A stretch of 64,000 nucleotides of DNA from Polyangium mundeleinium (GTDB lineage Bacteria > Myxococcota_A > Polyangia > Polyangiales > Polyangiaceae): the NCBI RefSeq assembly GCF_028369105.1, contig NZ_JAQNDO010000001.1, positions 9,270,501 to 9,334,500 on the forward strand, written 5' to 3'. Each line of letters begins with the position of its first letter. Position 1 is the stretch's first letter. The notes under the pieces are model-generated. The model made no database searches. It was not told where the DNA came from and saw nothing but the letters and a program-made list of their open reading frames with translations. The position numbers were made by a program, and so were the translations under genes. This document shows, in pieces, positions 17,763-25,955 of the stretch.

Positions 17763-18764
17763 CTAACGAGCGTCGCTGACCGCGGCGGGCTCGGCGCGCA
17801 CCATTTTCCCGAAGTGCGTGTCGAGCCAGCGCTCGGCCTCTGCCAGATCAGGCTTGCTGCGGAACGCCTCGGCGCGCTTGAGCACGTCGATGAGCAGCGT
17901 CTCCTCGTTGACGGGGTAGGCCAAAGACAACGCTCCGTCCGCGAGCTGCTTGTCCCAGCGGGCGCGCACCACGGCCCAGAACGGGGCGGTCTCCTTCCAG
18001 TAGCGCTGCGCAGCGCTCAGCGGATCGGCGATGCGGGTGTACTCGTTGAAACCGAATTCCCGCACCAGCGGGCGCTCGACGCCGTCGCGGCGGATGACCT
18101 TGGTGTTGTCCTGCTCGTGGGTCCAGCCCAGCGGCGTGATGGTGTGCCGGTTCTCGGCGATGAGGAGATCGTAGTCTTTGCGCGAGGAATACTCGCGGCG
18201 CGGGAGCGGGCGCAGCGTCGACTCCGAGGTCCAGGTCGACGAGCTCTTCTGATGCACCCAGGTGCCGCTGCCGGCGTAGCGCGGCGCGTCGCTGACCTCG
18301 TAGACGAGCTGGGTCCACGTGCCCGTGCGTTCCTGCTCGCTGCGCGTGCGCCGGTCGAACTGTTGTGCGCCGAGGAACCGGAAGTGGTCAGGCGCCTCGT
18401 AGACCCACACCTGGCGCCAGTGCTTCACCACCATGCCCGCGGGAAGCACCAGCAGGTGCTGGAGCTCGATGCGCCGCGGCTCGTCGCTCACCACCACCAC
18501 GGCCTCCGTGCCGGTCACGTCCTTCGCGGGGCGCGGGAGGTAGCCCGGCTCGAGGACCGTCGTCTCGTCGAAGTGGAACGACACGCGGTAGCTGCCGGCC
18601 ATCGCGAGAATCGCGCGGCGGTCGCAGTCGAAGGCGGCAGCGCCCGGGCCGCACCAGGCCTCGGAGCGGGGGACTCCCTGGGCGAGCCGCTCGCTTCGCG
18701 CGCCCCCTGCATGTCCACATCCCACGAGGATCGTCGTCGCCAGAGCCAGAGCCACAATGCGCAT
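17763..18764 (-). CDS. DUF6607-type lipoprotein, probable iron-regulated
   Basis: The 333-residue product has a short lipoprotein signal (LVGC, Cys16), then Trp/Tyr-rich sequence (VVKHWRQVWVYEAPDHFRFLG, GTWVHQKSSSTWTSESTL). I associate it from memory with the DUF6607 family, which tends to lie near iron or haem uptake genes. Here it follows the siderophore-interacting protein gene on the same strand, and a 19-bp sequence matching the Fur consensus at 15 of 19 positions lies 23 bases before its start. Biochemical function is unknown; a role in iron acquisition is inferred from context and the Fur box. Confidence 0.75.
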   Translation of the reverse strand: MRIVALALATTILVGCGHAGGARSERLAQGVPRSEAWCGPGAAAFDCDRRAILAMAGSYRVSFHFDETTVLEPGYLPRPAKDVTGTEAVVVVSDEPRRIELQHLLVLPAGMVVKHWRQVWVYEAPDHFRFLGAQQFDRRTRSEQERTGTWTQLVYEVSDAPRYAGSGTWVHQKSSSTWTSESTLRPLPRREYSSRKDYDLLIAENRHTITPLGWTHEQDNTKVIRRDGVERPLVREFGFNEYTRIADPLSAAQRYWKETAPFWAVVRARWDKQLADGALSLAYPVNEETLLIDVLKRAEAFRSKPDLAEAERWLDTHFGKMVRAEPAAVSDAR

Positions 18765-18786
18765 GTGGAGCCTCGTAGATGAAGTT

Positions 18787-18805
18787 GAGAATGAAAGTCA
18801 ATATC
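18787..18805 (-). promoter_or_regulatory. Fur box upstream of the DUF6607-type gene
   Basis: GAGAATGAAAGTCAATATC matches the 19-bp Fur consensus GATAATGATAATCATTATC at 15 positions and stands out as A/T-rich in this GC-rich DNA. On the minus strand it overlaps a -35-like TTGACT and precedes the 18764 start by 23 bases. Iron-bound Fur would block this promoter. Confidence 0.7.
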
Positions 18806-18898
18806 GAACCAGGGCGCACACGAAACAAACGCGCGCTGCCTTCCTGATCCTGGTCACCCCCGCCGCCCGCGTCCGTCCAAGACCGACACCGACGGACG

Positions 18899-19726
18899 TC
18901 AGCCCAGCGGCTCGTGGTGATCGTGCGCGACCACGCCGCGCTTCCAGTGCCCCGAGGCGTGCACGCGTGCGCGCTCCCAGCCTCGCTCGCGCACGAGCAG
19001 GCGCATCACTGCAGAGGTCTCGGAGGCCTCCCCGGCGAGCCAGGCGAAGCCATCGCCCGCATCGGGAAGCTCGGTCGCGCGCACGATGTCCACGAGCCGC
19101 TTTGCCACGTCCCCCGCTCCGCCCACGTCCGCACGGTGCACCCAGCGGGTCTCCACGCCTGGCCGGGCAAGCTCGGGCCACGCGACCTGGTCGCTCGTGT
19201 CCTCCACCAACGCCACCACGAAGTTGCGCGCGGTCGCCGGCGTCTCCTCCAGACGACGTGTCATCTCCGGCAGCGCCGTCTCGTCGCCGACGAAGAGCTG
19301 CCACGCCGGTTGCAGCCGGAGCAGGCGCGAGCCGCGCGGCCCGGCGAGGCCCAGCACGTCGCCCGGCGTCGCGCGCCCCGCCCAGGAGGAGGCGACGCCA
19401 TGCCCGTGCAACAAGAAGTCGATGTCGACGGTGTCCGCGTGCCGCGCCCTGATGGTGTAGTCGCGCGCGATCGGACGTGCGCCCGGCGGCGGCTGCATTT
19501 CACCGCGCTCGTTGACGATGGGCAGCGCAGGCTCGGATTGTCCCTCGGCGGGGAACAAGAGTTTTACGTGATCCTCGGGGGCCAGGGAGACGAAGCCTTC
19601 GAGCTCGGGGCCACCGAGCGTGATGCGACGCATCCGTGGCGAGAGATCGCGGACGCGGGCGACGACCAAACGGCGAACCTTCAGCGGATGACGAACGAGC
19701 TCGAAGGGCGAGTCTTCACGGTTCAT
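18899..19726 (-). CDS. Siderophore-interacting protein (FAD-binding ferric reductase family)
   Basis: The ATG at 19726, with AGGAG 8 bases upstream, gives 275 residues. The N-terminal FAD-binding barrel contains RPIARDYTIRA, the RxYTxR flavin motif. The C-terminal SIP domain includes FVGDETALPEM and the end motif GHWKRGVVAHD. Such enzymes release iron from ferric siderophores in the cytoplasm using NAD(P)H through FAD. It is divergent from the pst operon and lies upstream of the Fur-boxed lipoprotein gene. I see no Fur box before this start. Confidence 0.9.
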   Translation of the reverse strand: MNREDSPFELVRHPLKVRRLVVARVRDLSPRMRRITLGGPELEGFVSLAPEDHVKLLFPAEGQSEPALPIVNERGEMQPPPGARPIARDYTIRARHADTVDIDFLLHGHGVASSWAGRATPGDVLGLAGPRGSRLLRLQPAWQLFVGDETALPEMTRRLEETPATARNFVVALVEDTSDQVAWPELARPGVETRWVHRADVGGAGDVAKRLVDIVRATELPDAGDGFAWLAGEASETSAVMRLLVRERGWERARVHASGHWKRGVVAHDHHEPLG

Positions 19727-19920
19727 GGAGGCACTCCTGCGGACACAGAGATGGGCGGACGGCGTCGAGCGGGCAAGCGAGATGCTGCACGTCGCGCTCT
19801 GCATCGAGGCTGCCGAGGCGGCCCAGCCCGACGAGACCGACCATCGCGGCGCGTCAAACTCCCGCTCGCCTCCACTCGCTTCCGCTTCCGTCTCCGCATT
19901 TTTTTCGCCGCTCCACCCCT

Positions 19921-19938
19921 CTGTCACGGTCCTGTCAC
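19921..19938 (+). promoter_or_regulatory. Pho box (PhoB operator) before the phosphate permease gene
   Basis: Two exact CTGTCAC half-sites are separated by GGTC, giving the 11-bp spacing of a classic PhoB binding site. It ends 22 bases before the GTG at 19961, so the -10 region (possibly TACGAC near 19949) must lie between, and the transcript would be leaderless or nearly so. Confidence 0.85.
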
Positions 19939-19960
19939 ACAGCACGGGTACGACGACCCT

Positions 19961-21178
19961 GTGGGCACCCGCGTCACGCGTTCGCTCGCGGACGTCGTCG
20001 TCCCGAAGCTCCTGTTCCTCTGCGCGCTCTGCAGCGTCCTCGCCACGCTCGTGATCGCAGGCCTGCTCGCCGCAGAGGCACTCGGGTTTCTCCGGACGCT
20101 CGGTGCATCGGGGCTCATGGCGAACGCGCCGAGCGGCCTCGCGTCACTCCTCGCAGGCACCGTCCTCGCCACGCTCGTCGCCGTCCTCGTCGCGCTCCCG
20201 CTCGGCCTCGTCGCCGCGATTTACCTGAGCGAGTTCGCCGGACCCCGCGCGCGCCGTGTCCTCGCGCCGACGCTCGACGTGCTCGCGAGCCTGCCCACGG
20301 TCGTCCTCGGCTACCTCGCGATCGCCCTGCTCACGCCGGCGCTCGCCGCGCACCCCGTGCTCCTCTCGGGCGTCGCCCTCGGCGGGATGATCCTGCCGTC
20401 CTTCGCGGCGCAGTGCGAGCACGTGATCTCCGCGGTCCCGCAAAACCTGAGCGAGGGCGCGTACGCGCTCGGCGCAAGCAAGCTCGCGACGGTGAACTCC
20501 ATCGTCCTCAAGTCTGCACGCGGCGGGATCGGCGCGGCGTTGCTCTTCGCCGTCGCGCGGGCGCTCGGCGAGGTGATGATCCTGGTGATCATCACGGGCC
20601 ACACGCCGCAGGGCGGGTGGGACGTGTGGGTCCTCGAAGCGTCGAGCCACCTCGCGCGCGCCTCGCTCTCCGTAACGATCGAGGGCGCTTTGGTGCTCGT
20701 CGCCCTGGCCCTCGCGATGGCCGTGCCCGCCTCGATCGGCGCCGCGTCGTGGCTCGAAGAGTACGCGCCTCGCGGCAAACGCATGGCGCGCGTCGAGCAG
20801 CTCGCCCGAACGCTCGCCGCGGCCCCGCCGATCGTCTACGGCCTGCTCGGGCTCGCGATCTTCGTGCGTGTACTCGGCTCCGGCGAGAGCACGCTCGCGG
20901 GCGCTGCGATGCTCGCGCTCCTCCTCCTGCCGCGGATGACCACGGCCTTCCGCGAGGCGCTCCGCGCGGTGCCCGGATCGCTGCGGGAAGCCTGCCTCGC
21001 GCTCGGCGCCGATCGACTGCGCACGCTGCGCGAGGTCGTGCTGCCGGCGGCGATGCCCGGCATCTGGCGCGGCGCCCTCCGCTCGCTCGCCCGCGCGGCC
21101 GTCGAGACCGCGCCGCTCGCGTGGATCGGCGCGCTTTCGCTCTCGGCGCTACCCTGGAAGCTCTTCGTCGCGGCCTAG
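19961..21178 (+). CDS. pstCA: Fused phosphate ABC transporter permease (PstC-PstA in one chain)
   Basis: The 405-residue protein contains two permease modules. The first (about 1-205) has the PstC-like EAA loop EGAYALGASKLATVNSIVLKSA. The second (about 225-405) has the PstA-like EACLALGADRLRTLREVVLP and ends VETAPLAWIGALSLSALPWKLF. Each half is much shorter than free PstC or PstA (about 280-330), keeping roughly the core helices. The GTG start places the Pho box 22 bases upstream; there is no strong ribosome site. It would form the phosphate channel working with PstB. No gene for the binding protein PstS lies in this window. Confidence 0.88.
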   Translation: MGTRVTRSLADVVVPKLLFLCALCSVLATLVIAGLLAAEALGFLRTLGASGLMANAPSGLASLLAGTVLATLVAVLVALPLGLVAAIYLSEFAGPRARRVLAPTLDVLASLPTVVLGYLAIALLTPALAAHPVLLSGVALGGMILPSFAAQCEHVISAVPQNLSEGAYALGASKLATVNSIVLKSARGGIGAALLFAVARALGEVMILVIITGHTPQGGWDVWVLEASSHLARASLSVTIEGALVLVALALAMAVPASIGAASWLEEYAPRGKRMARVEQLARTLAAAPPIVYGLLGLAIFVRVLGSGESTLAGAAMLALLLLPRMTTAFREALRAVPGSLREACLALGADRLRTLREVVLPAAMPGIWRGALRSLARAAVETAPLAWIGALSLSALPWKLFVAA

Positions 21179-21205
21179 CGCCCGCGAAAAACCCCGGATC
21201 CCCGT

Positions 21206-21991
21206 ATGACCTCCGACCACCCGCACGACAGCGAGCCCCCGGTGAAGATGAAAGCCGAGGATCTCCGCGCGTGGACGGACCGCGAGGAGCTCATCCGCGG
21301 GATCACCCTGCGCATCGCGGACAAGCGCGTCACGGCGCTGATGGGCCCCTCCGGCTGCGGCAAGTCCCCGCTGCTCAGGTGCTTGAACCGCATGCACGAG
21401 ATGACGCCGGGGAGCCGCGTCGAAGGGCGCGTGCTCCTCGACGGCGCCGACATCTACGCCCCCGGCACGAACCCCGCCGAGGTCCGCCGCCGCGTCGGCA
21501 TGGTCTTCAAGAAGCCGAACCCGTTCCCACACATGTCCGTGCGAGACAACATCCTCGCCGGCCTCCGCCTGAACGGCCTTCCCGTCGAGCGCCCCGACGA
21601 GCTCGTCGAGCGCTCCTTGCAAAAGGCCGCCCTCTGGGACGAGGTCGCGGACGACCTCGCCCGCCCTGGGACGAGCCTCTCGCGGGGCCAGCAGCAGCGC
21701 CTCTGCATCGCGCGCGCGCTCGCGCTCGGCCCCGAGGTCCTGCTCATGGACGAGCCAACGAGCACGCTCGACCCGGTGGCGACGAGCCGCATCGAGGATC
21801 TGCTCCACGAATTGCGCGAGCACGTGGCCGTGGTCATCGTCACGCACAACATGCAGCAGGCCGCGCGGGTCAGCGACTACACGGCGTTCATCCACGAGGG
21901 AGATCTGGTAGAGTTCGATCGAACGGATCGGATCTTCACGAACCCGAGGGAGCGACGAACCGAGGATTACGTGACAGGGAAGTTCGGTTGA
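21206..21991 (+). CDS. pstB: Phosphate ABC transporter ATP-binding protein PstB
   Basis: The 261-residue ATPase has PstB-typical sequence around each motif: Walker A GPSGCGKSPLLRCLNRM, signature LSRGQQQRLCIARAL, Walker B VLLMDEPTSTLDP and H-loop VIVTHNMQQAARVSDYTAF. Two usual residues are altered. The Thr/Ser after GKS is Pro, and the second Gly of LSGGQ is Arg. It lies 28 bases after the fused permease gene and 24 before phoU, so it belongs to the Pho-box-controlled operon. Confidence 0.93.
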   Translation: MTSDHPHDSEPPVKMKAEDLRAWTDREELIRGITLRIADKRVTALMGPSGCGKSPLLRCLNRMHEMTPGSRVEGRVLLDGADIYAPGTNPAEVRRRVGMVFKKPNPFPHMSVRDNILAGLRLNGLPVERPDELVERSLQKAALWDEVADDLARPGTSLSRGQQQRLCIARALALGPEVLLMDEPTSTLDPVATSRIEDLLHELREHVAVVIVTHNMQQAARVSDYTAFIHEGDLVEFDRTDRIFTNPRERRTEDYVTGKFG

Positions 21992-22015
21992 GCTGAAAGG
22001 ATCACGCGAAGGTCG

Positions 22016-22744
22016 ATGCCCCAGGGTCAGCACACGAGCCGCGTCTACGAGAACGAGCTGCGCACGCTGCGCGATCGCTTGCTGCTCATGGGCAGCCTCG
22101 TCGAGGAGATGATCGGCAAGGCGATGCAGGCCCTCGCCACGCGGGACACGACCCTCGCGCGCTCGACCATGAAGATGGACCGGCGCATCAACCGGCTGGA
22201 GTGCGAGATCGACGACCTCTGCATGCGCATCCTCGCCATGCGCCAGCCCGTCGCCTCGGATCTGCGCTTCGTCACGAAGGCGCTGAAGATCGTCACGGAC
22301 CTCGAGCGGATCGGCGACCTCGGCGTGAACATCTGCGACCGCGTGGCCGAGCTGAACGAGGAGCCGCCGCTCGGCGCCACGTTCGACCTCGTGGCCCTCG
22401 CGGACGAGGCGACGCTCGTGGTGCACGAGGCGCTCGACGCGCTGGTCGAGCGCGACGTCGACCGCGCGACGGAGCTTCTCACGCGGGACGAGGCGATCGA
22501 CGAGCACTACAGCGAAATCTGGAAGCGCCTGCTCGAGCTCATGACCTCGGACCCGACCACGATCTATCGGGCCACGCGGATCCAATCGATCGCGAAGTAC
22601 CTCGAACGTATCGGCGATCATGCGATGAACATCGCCGAAACCGTGGTTTTCCTGGTCACCGGCAAGGACATCCGGCACCACAATCGGCGCTACGAGACCG
22701 GCGCTCCGCCTGCGAACGAAGGCGCGGAAGGCAAGCCCGGCTGA
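22016..22744 (+). CDS. phoU: Phosphate signalling protein PhoU
   Basis: The 242-residue all-helical protein has two PhoU three-helix repeats. Each carries the metal-cluster/dimer motif: DLERIGDLGVNI (about 99-110) and YLERIGDHAMNIAE (about 198-211). PhoU links the Pst transporter to PhoR and represses the regulon when phosphate is plentiful. It is the last gene of the pst operon, with GAAGG upstream of the ATG at 22016. Confidence 0.95.
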   Translation: MPQGQHTSRVYENELRTLRDRLLLMGSLVEEMIGKAMQALATRDTTLARSTMKMDRRINRLECEIDDLCMRILAMRQPVASDLRFVTKALKIVTDLERIGDLGVNICDRVAELNEEPPLGATFDLVALADEATLVVHEALDALVERDVDRATELLTRDEAIDEHYSEIWKRLLELMTSDPTTIYRATRIQSIAKYLERIGDHAMNIAETVVFLVTGKDIRHHNRRYETGAPPANEGAEGKPG

Positions 22745-22814
22745 AGGCGTTTCGCGCCCCGTGCCTCGCGCAAAACTTGCTGAGAGCCCGGGAACTTGTG
22801 CTACGGCACGGCCC

Positions 22815-23723
22815 ATGGCGAAGTCCACGCGCCCCGTCACGATCGAGAGGCCCTCGCCGGCCGACGAAAGGCCCGCATGGTCCCGGGTCGGAATCGTCGC
22901 CGCGGTGGGCTTCGTGCTGGGCGTCGCCTGGCCCAAGCTCGCGGGCGTGAAGGTCGGCCCCAACGTGCCGGGCGACCTCAAGGCCCAGGCCGAGGTCACG
23001 GCCCCGCCGACGGCCTCCGCCCAGGCCGCGCCGCCTGCCGCTGCGCCCGCGCCCACGGGCGCCCCGACGGCCGAGCCTGCCGCCGCGCCGTCGAACAAGC
23101 AGACCGTCGCCGTCGGGCCCGGCAAGATCAGCCGTTGCTGGGACAAGAAGAACAAGAAGGTCACCGATTGCGGGGCCCTCCAGCTCGACCCCGTCGCGGT
23201 CCCCAAGCTCCAGGGCCTCGCCGAGTGCCCCTCCGCGGTCGGCCTCTCCGGCAAGCTCACGCTCGGCCTGGAGATCGATTTCGAGAAAAAAGAAGTCCAC
23301 GTCGTCAAGAACAAGAAGGACAAGACGACGATCCCGGCCTCGACCGTCACCGGCATCGTGCAGTGCGCCTCGCGCGCCTTCGCGAACCTCCCGCTCGAGG
23401 ACGTCCCGAACAAGTACCGCAATTACACGGTGCAATACGGCCTCACGTTCTACCCGCCCGGCAAGGCGCCCGAGGAGGCCGAGGCCCCGGCCGGCGAGGG
23501 TGAAGCCGCCGCCGGCAGCACCACGAGCGAGGCCGAGGCCAATGGCACCGGCGTCGTGAGTTGGGATACGGCCCTCGTGCGCAAGGATCCCAAGGACGGC
23601 GAGGTCGTGGCGCGGCTCGTACGCGGGACGAAGATCAAGCTCGTCGGCCGCCGGAACGATTGGTTCAAGGTCGAGACGGGCGGCAAGACCGGCTGGATCT
23701 ACCGCGGCGCGATCGGACTCTGA
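22815..23723 (+). CDS. Membrane-anchored SH3-domain protein
   Basis: The ATG at 22815 gives 302 residues; a GTG at 22761 is an alternative. One transmembrane helix (about 26-42, VGIVAAVGFVLGVAW) is followed by an Ala/Pro-rich linker (about 58-95). A central domain has two Cys pairs (RCWDKKNKKVTDCG; CPSAV to QCASRAF) and beta-like strands (LTLGLEIDFEKKEV). The C-terminal bacterial SH3 domain (about 253-300) contains VARLVRGTKIKLVG, WFKVE and GKTGWIYRGAI. Export with an SH3b domain suggests binding to cell-wall or peptide ligands; the function is unknown. A weak hairpin (ATTTCCA paired to TGGAAAT) follows the stop. Confidence 0.75.
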   Translation: MAKSTRPVTIERPSPADERPAWSRVGIVAAVGFVLGVAWPKLAGVKVGPNVPGDLKAQAEVTAPPTASAQAAPPAAAPAPTGAPTAEPAAAPSNKQTVAVGPGKISRCWDKKNKKVTDCGALQLDPVAVPKLQGLAECPSAVGLSGKLTLGLEIDFEKKEVHVVKNKKDKTTIPASTVTGIVQCASRAFANLPLEDVPNKYRNYTVQYGLTFYPPGKAPEEAEAPAGEGEAAAGSTTSEAEANGTGVVSWDTALVRKDPKDGEVVARLVRGTKIKLVGRRNDWFKVETGGKTGWIYRGAIGL

Positions 23724-23768
23724 ATTTCCACGCGGATCTGGAAATCGAGCCGCTTGGAACGATAAGCT

Positions 23769-23792
23769 CGGCCCCGAGGCGTTCTCGGGCCG
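23769..23792 (+). promoter_or_regulatory. Hairpin abutting the start codon of the VanW-family gene
   Basis: CGGCCCCGAG pairs with CTCGGGCCG (one bulged C, loop GCGTT), ending exactly at the ATG at 23793. Such a stem would cover the ribosome-binding region. It could modulate translation or be incidental in GC-rich DNA. Confidence 0.4.
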
Positions 23793-25220
23793 ATGTCACA
23801 CGCAAGCGCGCACCCCTCGTCCACCACGCGACGACCCCGCCGAAATTTTCTCGTTCGCGGCGTTTTCGCATCGCTCGTCGTCTCTGCCGCCGCGCTGTCG
23901 GCCTCCGCCGCGTGTAAACACCTCCTGCCCGCCGAAAACGCCGTCGCCAAGGGCGTCCGTATCGGCGGCGCCGAGGCCGGCCCCGGGTCGCCCCGCGAGG
24001 TCGCCGAAAGGCAAGCGCGCGTGCTGCTCGATCGGCGCGTCACGCTCGTCCTTGGTGAAGACGTCGTCCTCGAAACGTCGCTCGCCGAGCTCGGCGCGAC
24101 CGTCGACGAGGAGCGGCTCGCCGCGCGGCTCGCCTCCGTGGGCCGCGAGGGAGACCTCTTCACGCGCCTCGCGGACGCGCTCTCCGCGCGGCACGGCGGC
24201 GTCTCGGTCCCCGTCTTCGTCACGCTCCCGATCGAGCCGCTCGCCGCCGCGCTGGAACGGCGCAAGGACGAGACCGACACCCCGCCCCGCGGCGCGCGCC
24301 TCGATTTCGCCACCGGAAAACCCACCTCGCACGTCGCCGGCCAATACCTCGATCTGTATGCAGCCGCCTCGGCCATCGAGCGGGCCGCCGAGAACGGCGA
24401 GACGCGCGTGCCCGTCCCGAGCTTCGCGCTCCTGCCCGACGCGTCGAGCGAGGTCGTCGCGTCGATCGACGTCTCCCGGGTTGTCACGAAATACGAGACC
24501 CGCTTCGGGTACGTCGGCGGACAGGCGAACCGCGCGCAGAACGTCGCGCGGGCTGCCGCCGGCATCGACGGCGTCGTGCTCCTCCCGGGCGAGATCAAGA
24601 GCTTCAATGCCGAGGTCGGCGCCCGCACGAAGGACAATGGCTTCACCACGGCGCCCGAGATCTTCAAGGGCGAGATGCGGGAAGGCATCGGCGGCGGCAC
24701 CTGCCAGGTCGCGAGCACGCTGCACGCGGCGGCCTACCTCGGCGGCTTCGAGATCGCCGAGCGCATCAACCATTCCCGGCCGAGCGGCTACATCCCGATG
24801 GGCCTCGACGCCACGGTCGTGTATCCGCACGTCGACCTCAAGCTCAAGAACCCCTATCCGTTCCCCGTCGTCGTGCACGCCGTCGTGGACAAAGGCACGC
24901 TCACGGTCGAGATCCGCGGAAGCGGGAATCCCGCCGAGGTCGAATGGTCGAGCGCGACGATCGGCGTATCCCCCTACAAACGCAAGATCGAGGAGAGCCC
25001 GGGTTTGAGCGAGGGGCGCGTCGTCCTGAAGCAAAAGGGCATTCGCGGGTATCAGATCAAGAAGACCCGCGTCGTGAAATCGGAGGGCCGGGCGCGCGTC
25101 GAGGAGAAGACCGACGTGTATCCGCCGACCTTCGAGATCCTGATCGTCCCGCCCGGCCTTGATCCCGCGACGTTACCGCCTCTGCCCGGCGAAGCGGCCG
25201 AGCGGCAATCGAGCGGCTAA
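23793..25220 (+). CDS. VanW-family exported protein
   Basis: The 475-residue product has a twin-Arg-like, very basic N-terminus (TTRRPRRNFLVRG), a signal helix, and Cys41 after ASAA that may be lipidated. Residues about 85-185 resemble the peptidoglycan-binding domain found before VanW. The VanW domain (about 230-370) shows ETRFGYVGGQANRAQNV, LLPGEIKSFN, GGGTCQVASTLHAAA, INHSRPSGYIPMGLDATV and LKLKNPYPFPV. A G5-like tail follows. VanW proteins occur in glycopeptide-resistance clusters and many cell-envelope contexts, but their activity is not established. Its last 48 bases overlap the convergent phosphoesterase gene. Confidence 0.85.
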   Translation: MSHASAHPSSTTRRPRRNFLVRGVFASLVVSAAALSASAACKHLLPAENAVAKGVRIGGAEAGPGSPREVAERQARVLLDRRVTLVLGEDVVLETSLAELGATVDEERLAARLASVGREGDLFTRLADALSARHGGVSVPVFVTLPIEPLAAALERRKDETDTPPRGARLDFATGKPTSHVAGQYLDLYAAASAIERAAENGETRVPVPSFALLPDASSEVVASIDVSRVVTKYETRFGYVGGQANRAQNVARAAAGIDGVVLLPGEIKSFNAEVGARTKDNGFTTAPEIFKGEMREGIGGGTCQVASTLHAAAYLGGFEIAERINHSRPSGYIPMGLDATVVYPHVDLKLKNPYPFPVVVHAVVDKGTLTVEIRGSGNPAEVEWSSATIGVSPYKRKIEESPGLSEGRVVLKQKGIRGYQIKKTRVVKSEGRARVEEKTDVYPPTFEILIVPPGLDPATLPPLPGEAAERQSSG

Positions 25221-25955
25221 CCACGCCGCGATCCCGCCCCGCTGCGCCGCCGAGAGCGCCGCCACCTTCGCCATTGCCAGCGTCGTATCGTACGCGACGC
25301 GCCGAAACCACACGGCCCCCTGGTCCATGTCGAGGATCGCAAACGCCGCGCGTGGATCGCCGTCCCGCGATTGCCCCACGCTCCCGGGGTTGATCAGGTA
25401 ATGCGCCCCGTCGTCGAGCTTCACCACGTCGCCCGGCGCAGGCCCGAACGCGCCGCCCCGCGCGCGCCAGGCCCCCGCGTGGTGCGTGTGCCCGAAGAGC
25501 CCGATCCGCGCGCCGTACCCGCCCTCGCGCAATGCCTGCAAGCTCTTCTCCAGCCGCGACAAACTCGACAGGTGAAGCTCGTCGTTTGGCATCGGGTGCA
25601 GCGCCGCGTGGAAGAGCAAGAGCTCGGAGGACGCCTTCCGGACGAGCGGCAACGAAGCGAGCCAATCGTGCGCCGTCCCGCCGAGCAGCCGCTTCGTCCA
25701 TCGCATCGCCTGCTGCGCCTGCAGACCGAAATGCGCCGTGTCCCGCAGCCCGAGCGCGGCGCGATCGTGGTTGCCGACGACGCACTTCGCCCCGGCCGAA
25801 GCGAGCATCCGCGCGCATTCGTTCGGGTTCGCCCCATATCCCACGATATCGCCGAGGCACAGAATCGCGTCGACCCGCTCCACGTCGATCGCCGCGATCA
25901 CCGCGGAGAGAGCTTCGAGATTCGCATGCACGTCCGACACGACAGCGTACTTCAC
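25173..25955 (-). CDS. Calcineurin-like metallophosphoesterase (YfcE/MJ0936-like)
   Basis: The GTG at 25955 overlaps the upstream ATP-grasp stop (GTGA) and gives 260 residues. It shows all metallophosphoesterase blocks: VVSDVHANLEA, LGDIVGYGANPNE, VGNHD, FHAALHP and GLFGHTHHA. The late SVGQSRDGDPRAAFAI is typical of the Mn/Ni-dependent phosphodiesterase subfamily. It probably acts on phosphodiesters in the cytoplasm; the substrate is unknown. Being the third gene of a GNAT, ATP-grasp and phosphoesterase unit suggests a shared pathway. Confidence 0.88.
   Translation of the reverse strand: MKYAVVSDVHANLEALSAVIAAIDVERVDAILCLGDIVGYGANPNECARMLASAGAKCVVGNHDRAALGLRDTAHFGLQAQQAMRWTKRLLGGTAHDWLASLPLVRKASSELLLFHAALHPMPNDELHLSSLSRLEKSLQALREGGYGARIGLFGHTHHAGAWRARGGAFGPAPGDVVKLDDGAHYLINPGSVGQSRDGDPRAAFAILDMDQGAVWFRRVAYDTTLAMAKVAALSAAQRGGIAAWLAARLPLGRFAGQRR

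Noticed and set aside
18914-19960. Plus-strand extension upstream of the fused phosphate permease
   Set aside because: It is antisense to the siderophore-interacting protein gene and would place the Pho box inside coding sequence. The GTG at 19961 is preferred.
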